NCBI GenBank assembly: GCA_030640215.1
Contig: DAOWJU010000308.1
Span: 1-7,003, forward strand
Source of the DNA: Desulfuromonadales bacterium
Lineage (GTDB): Bacteria; Desulfobacterota; Desulfuromonadia; Desulfuromonadales; BM103
DNA: 7,003 bases
Direction: 5' to 3'
The notes beneath the pieces are model-generated. The model saw only the letters and a program-made list of their open reading frames with translations. It did not search any database and was not told where the DNA came from. Shown here piece by piece: positions 1 to 5,392 of this stretch. A program made the position numbers and the translations under genes. Every line of letters begins with the position of its first letter. The stretch's first letter is position 1.

Positions 1-2
1 AA

Positions 3-245
3 TTCAGCATTCAACCGATGATCGCCAGAGACTATGAGCGCCAACTACGAATCAACGGCCGAGAGAACAACCACAGACTCTATGCGCAGGCTGTTGTACT
101 CTACAAGTTCATGTATGTGATTGCCGATGGATCTAATTGGCAACATCGCCTGTCTGATCTTTTTGACGACAACCCAACTGTCCCTCTTTTAGAGATGGGT
201 TTTCCTGAAGACTGGAAGAAAGATCCATTCTGGCACATGGACTGA
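3..245 (+). CDS. Abi-like family protein, C-terminal fragment (5' end outside window)
   Basis: The reading frame is open from base 3 to a TGA stop at 243-245, giving the last 80 residues of a longer protein. The segment matches the C-terminal signature I recognise from Abi-like (Abi_2, PF07751) proteins: a FSIQPMI-like stretch that normally follows the conserved RN..AHH..LWNR motif, then a hydrophobic helix (LYKFMYVIADGS), NWQHRL, and the closing PLLEMGFPEDWKKDPFW block, which in the family reads roughly IPL..MGFP..W...P.W. Some family members are linked to abortive phage infection, but many are uncharacterised, so a defence role is only a possibility. The catalytic or RNA-contact region would lie upstream and cannot be seen. 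An internal ATG at 18 is not a credible start, because the homologous block begins before it. The gene runs convergently towards the MBL hydrolase gene. Confidence 0.75.
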   Translation, partial: FSIQPMIARDYERQLRINGRENNHRLYAQAVVLYKFMYVIADGSNWQHRLSDLFDDNPTVPLLEMGFPEDWKKDPFWHMD

Positions 246-292
246 TCCTGATCGATATCCAATTGCCAAAGATCAACCCTGCTGTAATTTAA

Positions 293-323
293 ATTGGGGA
301 CACATATGGAATGAGTCCCCAAT
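293..323. repeat. 9-bp inverted repeat with GGGACAC core (REP-like hairpin or bidirectional terminator)
   Basis: ATTGGGGAC at 293-301 is the exact reverse complement of GTCCCCAAT at 315-323, separated by a 13-base loop that contains the palindrome CATATG. It lies in the gap between two convergent genes, where it could terminate transcription from either side. Flanking T runs are weak (TTTAAATT on one side only), so it is not a textbook intrinsic terminator. Its GGGACAC core recurs in the hairpin at 5321-5364, which favours a dispersed REP-type repeat. The rest of 246-373 shows nothing recognisable. Confidence 0.6.
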
Positions 324-373
324 CTCGATCCTGTTCATTTCAAAAGATCATCCTAAGCCATTCGCTAGCACTG

Positions 374-1294
374 CTACGCCTGACACAGCTTCCGTCTCTC
401 TTCCGCTGTGAGATTGCCAATATAATCACTCATGCCACGGATCGAGTTGCCCAGAAAATAAAGTTCGCGGGCGCGGATGTCGGAATCGAGTTGTGCTTGA
501 TTGCGGTAATATTTATCGTGCAGCAGCAGCCAGTCCAATATCTCCTGCTCGCTCGAACTTTTATTGCCGTCGGTGAGCAAGGCAACTCCCTTGACCCATA
601 GCTTTAACTGCTCGCTGGCGATTTGCAGGTAGTCGACGGCGGGCTCAACAAGCCCGTAGTGGGCAATGACCAGATAGCGCGGTTGCAGCTCAATCATCCT
701 CTGTAGCGAATCGAGAGCGACTTCGAGAATAAAGCGGGGCGGCGTTGCCGGACGCAGGTAGATTCCCTCTTTGACTTCAGAGTGCACACCGGCGACTTCA
801 CCACCGAATAGCAGATCCTCAAGAAGATAACAGCAGTGGTGTATGGCATGGCCTGGTGTCTGAAAGGACTTAATGCCGCAATTGTCGAGTTGCTCTGAGG
901 ATGTGATGTTGGCTTCTGGAACCGGCAGAATCTCGCCATAAACCTCGGCCAGATCCCCGAGCACTTTCTGCGAACCGTGCCAGAGTTGTTCCGGGTCAAT
1001 CAGGTGCTTGATCCCTTTTGGGTGACAGATAACCTGAGCGCTCGGGTACTCTTTTACCAGCGCCCCGGTTCCGCCGGCATGGTCGATATGAATATGGGTC
1101 AGTAGAATGTAGTCGAGTCTCTCGACCTTGAGCTTGCGCAGTTCTGCGAGGAGGTGCGGCATGGTTGAGAGTGGTCCGGGGTCAACAACAAAGGTGAAAT
1201 CGTCAGTGCGATAAAGCCAGCAGCTGACAAATTTACGAAAACCTTCCATGGCCGGCATGTCGAGGTCGATGCAGTGTAGATTGTTAAGTTCCAT
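374..1294 (-). CDS. MBL-fold metallo-hydrolase
   Basis: This 306-residue protein belongs to the metallo-beta-lactamase-fold hydrolases (COG0491-like). The zinc-binding signature THIHIDHAGG gives ligands His67, His69, Asp71 and His72. TPGHAIHH supplies His149, GGE the bridging acid (Glu166), and IAHYG the last ligand, His212. These occur in the right order and spacing for a two-metal site. FVVDPGP at 35-41 is the usual strand before the active site. There is no signal peptide, so it is probably cytosolic. The roughly 80 residues after His212 form a mostly helical tail. The bridging residue is Glu rather than the commoner Asp. The substrate cannot be told from sequence: glyoxalase II-like thioesters, lactones or phosphodiesters are all handled by relatives. 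The ATG at 1294 has an AGGAAG Shine-Dalgarno 11 bases upstream. The fold-back element at 1349-1517 separates it from the upstream amidotransferase gene, so it may have its own promoter. Confidence 0.9.
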   Translation of the reverse strand: MELNNLHCIDLDMPAMEGFRKFVSCWLYRTDDFTFVVDPGPLSTMPHLLAELRKLKVERLDYILLTHIHIDHAGGTGALVKEYPSAQVICHPKGIKHLIDPEQLWHGSQKVLGDLAEVYGEILPVPEANITSSEQLDNCGIKSFQTPGHAIHHCCYLLEDLLFGGEVAGVHSEVKEGIYLRPATPPRFILEVALDSLQRMIELQPRYLVIAHYGLVEPAVDYLQIASEQLKLWVKGVALLTDGNKSSSEQEILDWLLLHDKYYRNQAQLDSDIRARELYFLGNSIRGMSDYIGNLTAEERRKLCQA

Positions 1295-1337
1295 AGTTGT
1301 TTCTTCTTCCTGAGTTGTCTGATTCAGCCCGTATCGT

Positions 1338-1367
1338 CTGATAAATTCCTAGCAGCCTGTCGGGCAA
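1338..1367 (-). promoter_or_regulatory. Possible hybrid promoter for the MBL hydrolase gene, -35 inside the fold-back element
   Basis: On the minus strand TTGCCC (1362-1367) and TATCAG (1338-1343) are separated by 18 bases. Each matches four of six consensus positions of sigma-70 boxes. The -35 box lies within the outer arm of the element at 1349-1517, while the -10 box lies in flanking DNA, so insertion could have created it. The match is modest and may be chance. Confidence 0.22.
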
Positions 1368-1517
1368 TCAGGGCTGAAGCGAAAATTTGGGTGTTTGAGA
1401 CCAGATTTTAGCTCATTTGAAGAGTAATAGCCGTAGCTATTGATCGAAAAGGAGCTGAGATATGGGCCAAACAATCGAATTTGCAGCCAGCTCATTGATA
1501 GTTCGACAGGCTGCTAG
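1349..1517. mobile_element. 169-bp MITE-like fold-back element
   Basis: CTAGCAGCCTGTCG at 1349-1362 is the perfect reverse complement of 1504-1517. The two halves remain alignable as an imperfect palindrome all the way to the centre, where AATAGC (1426-1431) and GCTATT (1436-1441) flank a 4-base loop. The centre of symmetry coincides with the midpoint of the element. It has no coding capacity, which fits a non-autonomous miniature inverted-repeat element mobilised by a transposase elsewhere. The outermost CTAG is itself a palindrome, so it could be either part of the repeat or a 4-bp target duplication. It ends 4 bp from the amidotransferase stop codon and could act as a transcription barrier or an RNA-processing hairpin. 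Confidence 0.8.
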
Positions 1518-1521
1518 AGCG

Positions 1522-2235
1522 TCATGTCTCCGTATCCAGGTTAATCGTCAAAAATTCTTCCTGCGCCATCATCTTCCAGCGCATGTTTTCATCAAGAGGT
1601 TCAGATGAAATAAGGCAGGAGTTCTCCGAGCAGGCTTTATAGAGAGAATAGTAGTCCGGTTCCTTGGCGTAATCACGATATGCAAAAAGTTTTACGCCAT
1701 CGCTGAACAGGCAGTTCAGCGCCGAGAATTTGTGCTTCCGCTTGATCAACGCAGTCGTATCAAGAAAATCCCGACCCAGATCCAGACCCTTGCCACTCAT
1801 AACATGATAAAAGAAAACCTCCGTATCAAGGGCGTCTGCGCCGAGACCCGGCAGTGTGATATCGGGGATCAACCCCTGGTAGTCGTAGACCACTCCGTTA
1901 TGAAAAAACACAGTGTTGTTGTGATGGAAAGGATGGGCGTGGCGGGTGCTGTATCTGTCTCCCCAGGCGGATTTGCGCAGGTGGAGAATCATCACAGGCG
2001 AGGCCTTCGCGGCGCTTAATATGCCGATGACCTTGTCGGTTTCTTCAAGCAGATTGATGCCGCTTTTATGCACGACCAGTTGCCCTTCCTGGTAGAAGGC
2101 CAACCCCCAGCCATCCTCGTGTCCGGGCGGGTCTTCGGCCATGACCAGGCCGCTGCGCGCGAGCTCGCAGAAGCGTTCAACAATGTCCTGATGCCTGGAA
2201 TAGTCGAAATTGGTGATACCTAGAACTCTGCACAT
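1522..2235 (-). CDS. Class II glutamine amidotransferase (YafJ/EgtC-like)
   Basis: This 237-residue N-terminal-nucleophile amidotransferase has Cys2, which becomes the catalytic N-terminus after Met removal. Conserved blocks follow in family order: GHEDGWGLAFY (38-48), HLRKSAWG with Arg87 for glutamine binding, HAHPF (99-103), FFHNG with the oxyanion residues Asn113 and Gly114, and LDTE (136-139), equivalent to the usual SDTE. These show a competent glutaminase or gamma-glutamyl hydrolase domain. No synthetase or isomerase domain follows, so it resembles the stand-alone YafJ or EgtC types (YafJ about 255 residues) rather than GlmS, PurF or GltB. The physiological substrate is unknown; EgtC relatives cleave gamma-glutamyl amides. 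It is the last gene of a four-gene operon. The upstream spmB stop codon directly abuts this ATG (TAAATG), and no strong Shine-Dalgarno is visible, so translation is probably coupled. Confidence 0.9.
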   Translation of the reverse strand: MCRVLGITNFDYSRHQDIVERFCELARSGLVMAEDPPGHEDGWGLAFYQEGQLVVHKSGINLLEETDKVIGILSAAKASPVMILHLRKSAWGDRYSTRHAHPFHHNNTVFFHNGVVYDYQGLIPDITLPGLGADALDTEVFFYHVMSGKGLDLGRDFLDTTALIKRKHKFSALNCLFSDGVKLFAYRDYAKEPDYYSLYKACSENSCLISSEPLDENMRWKMMAQEEFLTINLDTET

Positions 2236-2766
2236 TTAGAAAAACCACTTCGCAACGAAAATAGCCACAACGATGCCGATAAAATCCGCAACCAGGCAGA
2301 CCGGGACAAGATAACGGGCTTTTCTGATACTGACGGAGCCAAGATAAACGGCCAGTACATAAAAAGTGGTTTCAGCGCTGCCCATGATCACGGCCGACAT
2401 ATAGGTGGCCATGGAGTCAGCTCCGGTGGTTGTGACAATGTCTGCAAACAGTGCGGTCGAGGCACTTCCAGAGAGGGGTTTGATGACCGCCATGGAGAAG
2501 GCTTCTATCGGGATGTCCAGAAAAGCAAACACGCCGTAAAAGGCGTTCCTGACATAATCGAACGCTCCTGAAGCCTGGAACCCCTTAATGGCCACGAAGA
2601 TGGTTAAAAGATAGGGAAAAATCTTCAGAATAATGGCAGGCCCTTCTTTTGCGCCCGAGACGAAGGAATCATAGACCCTGACCTTCTTGAACGTTCCGTA
2701 GAGGACCGTAAACAGAATGAACAGCGGGATAATAAGCAGAGAGATGTATTCAAAGTACTCGATCAT
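2236..2766 (-). CDS. spmB: Spore maturation protein B family (SpmB), Gate-domain membrane protein
   Basis: This 176-residue polytopic membrane protein of the nucleoside-recognition/Gate family (PF07670) matches SpmB. Diagnostic blocks are VYDSFVSGAKEG (31-42), KPLSGSAST (96-104) and MGSAETTFYVLAVYLGSV (128-145), with membrane segments near 5-24, 45-62, 76-95, 122-145 and 152-173. In Bacillus subtilis, spmB mutants have defective spore-core dehydration, but homologues are common in bacteria that do not sporulate, where the role is unknown; transport of a nucleoside-like or other small molecule is inferred from the fold. It overlaps spmA by four bases (ATGA) and has a strong AGGAAGG ribosome site seven bases before the ATG, placed inside the spmA end. 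SpmA and SpmB probably function as a pair in the inner membrane. Confidence 0.92.
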   Translation of the reverse strand: MIEYFEYISLLIIPLFILFTVLYGTFKKVRVYDSFVSGAKEGPAIILKIFPYLLTIFVAIKGFQASGAFDYVRNAFYGVFAFLDIPIEAFSMAVIKPLSGSASTALFADIVTTTGADSMATYMSAVIMGSAETTFYVLAVYLGSVSIRKARYLVPVCLVADFIGIVVAIFVAKWFF

Positions 2767-3338
2767 TTGAATACCTTCCTGAACGCAGCCAACACCAGCA
2801 GCGCCGTCATGGTCGAAATCGCAGTAGCAATCAGCACGGGCAGCACGACTGCAGCCGGATTCCGGTGTCCGTAGTTGGCAAGGATGCCGATCACTGAGAA
2901 CGGGATCAGCTGGATACTGGCGGTGTTAATGACGATGAACGTCATCATCTCGGGCGTGATGGTGCCCTTGTCCTCATTGAGCGAATCGAGTTCCTGCATG
3001 GCCTTGATTCCCAGCGGTGTGGCAGCGTTGCCAAGTCCGAACAGGTTGGCCAGGACATTCAGAGTGATGGCCGTAATTGACGGATGATCGCCGGGGATGT
3101 TTTTGAACAACCGGGAAATGATCGGCTTGAACAGGTGCGCGATCCGGTAGATCAGGCCGGAATCTTCCAGGATCCGGGTGATGCCCATCCAGACCGAGAC
3201 GATGCCGAGGAGATAAAGCGATATCTCCACTGCTGATTTTGCGCCATCGAAGATGGATTTTGTAAACGCTTCCAGGTTGCCGGTAAAAATGGCGAAGACG
3301 ATACTGACGCAAATCATGATCAGCCAGAGGATGTTCAT
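2763..3338 (-). CDS. spmA: Spore maturation protein A family (SpmA), Gate-domain membrane protein
   Basis: This 191-residue inner-membrane protein is the partner of SpmB. It shows the SpmA hallmarks NLFGLGNAATPLG (98-110) and NTASIQLIPFSVI (138-150), which are close to the family forms and probably line the Gate fold. Hydrophobic segments lie near 2-20, 36-55, 88-106, 132-153 and 162-187. The length is that expected of stand-alone SpmA, so this is not the fused SpmAB form seen in some Gram-negative bacteria. The ATG overlaps the end of the upstream carboxypeptidase gene by four bases (ATGA) and has a GGAGGG Shine-Dalgarno (3344-3349) five bases away. The gene order peptidase-spmA-spmB recalls dacB-spmA-spmB of Bacillus, although the peptidase family is different. 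The transported or sensed ligand is not known. Confidence 0.92.
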   Translation of the reverse strand: MNILWLIMICVSIVFAIFTGNLEAFTKSIFDGAKSAVEISLYLLGIVSVWMGITRILEDSGLIYRIAHLFKPIISRLFKNIPGDHPSITAITLNVLANLFGLGNAATPLGIKAMQELDSLNEDKGTITPEMMTFIVINTASIQLIPFSVIGILANYGHRNPAAVVLPVLIATAISTMTALLVLAAFRKVFK

Positions 3339-4216
3339 CGACTCCCTCCGGGGAAGGACATCTTTCTGATCACAAGCTGCTTGCTGTCCGTGTTCAGCTC
3401 AACCTCTGCACCGATCGGCAAGGTGATCTTGTTCTGAACGTGGCCAATGTAAGGACAATGCACAACCGGGAAGTTCACGTCCATTTGCGAGGTTAGGATG
3501 TCATAGATCTTCTGGCTGCTGATCCCCCGGAAATCGCCGAGGATAAGTGCCTTGATCTCCTTGAATCTCCTGGTCAGGATCCACTGGGTCAGGAAGCGAT
3601 CCACCTCGTGCAATTCTTCATCGACATCTTCGAGAAACAGGATCGAACCGGTCGTGTCGATCTCCCAGTCCGTATCGATCAGAGCGGTCAAGGTGATCAG
3701 GTTGCCGCCTTTGAGGACCCCGGTAGCAGCACCTGGATTGTAGACCTTACAGCGGACTCCTTTGAACAGATTTTTCTCCGGATAGCCGTTGACGGCGTTC
3801 ATCAACGACTTCAGCGTGAATGCCGTTGGCGTACCCAGATTGATAACCATGGGGGCATGCAAGGTCACCAGCCCGGTGCGCTCGAAGATCGGATTGAGTA
3901 ATGCGCTCAAATCGCTGAAGCCGGCGATGATTTTGGGGTGTTTTTTGAACAGGTCGAAGTCGAGGTAAGGGAGAGACTTCATCGCACTGTACCCTCCGCG
4001 CAAGGCCAGGATGATATCGACAGCGGGATCGGCAAAGGCCCCGTGGATTTGGTCGGCCTTCTCTTGCGGTGAGGGGAGTGACTCCGGGAATTCCTGATTG
4101 ATGACGTTGAAACCTAACCTGGTGAGTTGCTTGATGCCACCGGTAAAGTCACGTTTCTTCTTGATCAAATAACTGGGTGTCACAATAAAGACGTTATTCA
4201 ATGGGAAGATCTCCAC
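3335..4216 (-). CDS. Peptidase S66 family LD-carboxypeptidase (LdcA/MccF-like)
   Basis: This 293-residue protein has the complete S66 serine triad. The nucleophile is Ser101 in GFSDLSAL, with Glu196 in FLEDVDEELHEVDR and His259 in YIGHVQNKITLPIG. The RGGYSAMK block (73-80) and the GGN turn (170-172) are also typical. LdcA enzymes (E. coli about 304 residues) remove the terminal D-alanine from murein tetrapeptides during cytoplasmic cell-wall recycling. MccF relatives instead cut microcin C-type peptidyl-nucleotides, and sequence alone does not exclude this. No signal peptide is seen, in keeping with a cytoplasmic enzyme. It heads the operon with spmA, spmB and the amidotransferase. The start is uncertain: GTG at 4216 lacks a ribosome site, whereas TTG at 4201 (residue 6) follows GGAG by nine bases, and an in-frame TGA further upstream limits any extension. 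The true product may therefore be 288 residues. Confidence 0.92.
   Translation of the reverse strand: MEIFPLNNVFIVTPSYLIKKKRDFTGGIKQLTRLGFNVINQEFPESLPSPQEKADQIHGAFADPAVDIILALRGGYSAMKSLPYLDFDLFKKHPKIIAGFSDLSALLNPIFERTGLVTLHAPMVINLGTPTAFTLKSLMNAVNGYPEKNLFKGVRCKVYNPGAATGVLKGGNLITLTALIDTDWEIDTTGSILFLEDVDEELHEVDRFLTQWILTRRFKEIKALILGDFRGISSQKIYDILTSQMDVNFPVVHCPYIGHVQNKITLPIGAEVELNTDSKQLVIRKMSFPGGSR
4211..4214 (-). promoter_or_regulatory. GGAG ribosome site favouring a TTG start at 4201
   Basis: GGAG on the minus strand lies nine bases before TTG at 4199-4201, codon 6 of the long S66 reading frame. The same bases form part of the GTG-GAG start of the longer version, which has no Shine-Dalgarno of its own. 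This supports a start giving MNNVFIVTPS at the N-terminus, close to how family members begin. Confidence 0.4.
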
Positions 4217-4340
4217 GATATCGAGACGTGCCGGTGAGGCAGTAAAGGCGTCCGTATCCAGGGGGGCAAATCAGATCATGGCGGCAGGGTAATAGATTGT
4301 TGTGGCCAGGTCAATAGATCAACAACTCAGGTTGATATGC

Positions 4341-5315
4341 TCAGAGCGTTTGCCTATCCCGATTTCCCCGCCACGCTGCCCGGTTTTTCCAGACCGTATT
4401 GCATGAATAAACCCCCAATCCTGCCCAGATGAAAAGAAAGCTGATCAGATGTCCTTGCGAAAAGGGCTCATTGTAGAGCCAGACGGCCAGGATAAAGTGC
4501 AGACTGGGGGTGATGTATTGCAGAAAGCCGACAGTCGCCAGCTGTAACCGACGTGCGGCGGCGACAAAGAGCAGCAGAGGAATGGCGGTGACTACGCCGG
4601 AAAGCGGCAGGAGCAGATCGAGGCGTAATGTCCCAGCAAGGAACGAGCTGTCCTGCTGTGTTGTCAGATAAATAATGTAGGCCAGGGCAAATGGGCCGAG
4701 CAGGAGAGTTTCCACCGTCAGGCCAATCATCGCTTCGACCCGTGCTACTTTGCGTAATAGACCGTAGAGGCCAAAAGAAGTTGCAAGAATAAGCGCAATC
4801 CAGGGGAACTGGTCATGGTGAAAAGCCAGATTCAGGACTCCGATCAGAGCCAGCAGAACACTGAAGAGTTGCCACCGGTTCAGCCTTTCCTGTAAAAAAA
4901 TGAAGCCAAACAGAATGCTGAGCAGTGGCGTGATGAAATATCCCAGGCTCGACTGAAGAACTTCGCCGTGCTGGACGGCATAGATGAAAACCAGCCAGTT
5001 GGTGGCGATCAGCAGTGTTGATCCGCATAAGGTCAGTAAAATTTGACGATTACGCAGGGTAATGAATACTTGGCCAAGCTGACGACGGGCGGTGACGAGA
5101 ATGAAGAGAAAGACCACCGACCAGAAGATGCGATGGCAGACGATCTCCAGCGGTGTCGCTCCTTCCAGAGCTTTGAAAAAGACCGGGAAAAAGCCCCAGA
5201 GCGAATAGGCGGCCAGGCCAAAGATCACACCGAGGCGTGTGTTGTCATGTTTGTCTGATGGGTTGATTTGATTGCCACTCGCAAGGGGCTCGGCAGATTT
5301 CATCTTTGTTGTCAT
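4341..5315 (-). CDS. rarD: RarD-type EamA/DMT-family permease
   Basis: This 324-residue inner-membrane protein belongs to the drug/metabolite transporter superfamily, with two EamA halves and about ten hydrophobic helices from residue 28 to 307. It matches RarD closely in several blocks: GLAAYSLWGFFPVFFKAL (33-50), CHRIFWS (60-66), NWLVFIYAV (106-114), LGYFITPLLSILFG (124-137) with FLQERL, GLLRKVARVEA in the middle loop, and VGFLQYITPSLHFILAV in the second half. E. coli RarD has 296 residues; this one has an extra hydrophilic N-terminus of roughly 20 residues. The substrate of RarD is not established despite its chloramphenicol-related name. No clear Shine-Dalgarno precedes the ATG: the nearest purine run, GGGGAAG, is 14 bases away inside a hairpin, so ATG at 5303 remains an alternative. 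It follows the S1 gene in the same direction and may depend on read-through. Confidence 0.88.
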   Translation of the reverse strand: MTTKMKSAEPLASGNQINPSDKHDNTRLGVIFGLAAYSLWGFFPVFFKALEGATPLEIVCHRIFWSVVFLFILVTARRQLGQVFITLRNRQILLTLCGSTLLIATNWLVFIYAVQHGEVLQSSLGYFITPLLSILFGFIFLQERLNRWQLFSVLLALIGVLNLAFHHDQFPWIALILATSFGLYGLLRKVARVEAMIGLTVETLLLGPFALAYIIYLTTQQDSSFLAGTLRLDLLLPLSGVVTAIPLLLFVAAARRLQLATVGFLQYITPSLHFILAVWLYNEPFSQGHLISFLFIWAGLGVYSCNTVWKNRAAWRGNRDRQTL

Positions 5316-5320
5316 TTAAA

Positions 5321-5364
5321 GAAGGGACACTTCCCCATAGGATTAATGGCGTTGTGTCCCTCTT
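5321..5364. repeat. REP-like hairpin GAAGGGACAC/GTGTCCCTCTT in the rarD leader
   Basis: GAAGGGACAC (5321-5330) pairs with GTGTCCCTCTT (5354-5364) through a loop of 23 bases, with one base offset in the outer stem. It fills most of the 77-base gap between the S1 stop codon and the rarD-like start. Read on the minus strand it is followed by TTTAA, so it could weaken transcription leaving the S1 gene. The GGGACAC core is shared with the hairpin at 293-323, which points to a dispersed repeat family. Confidence 0.5.
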
Positions 5365-5392
5365 TGATCTCTTTAAATTGTCTTCGTAGCGG

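Noticed and set aside
311..601. Plus-strand open frame opposite the MBL hydrolase gene
   Set aside because: It mostly overlaps the well-supported hydrolase on the other strand and has no recognisable domain or ribosome site.
4318..4336. ATCAAC/GTTGAT inverted repeat downstream of the rarD-like gene as a terminator
   Set aside because: The stem is only 6 bp and AT-rich, with no T run on the minus strand; too weak to call.
4217..4340. Promoter for the S66-spmA-spmB operon (TTGACC or TTGATC on the minus strand)
   Set aside because: No -10 box with acceptable match lies at 16-18 bases from either hexamer; a promoter is expected here but I cannot place it.
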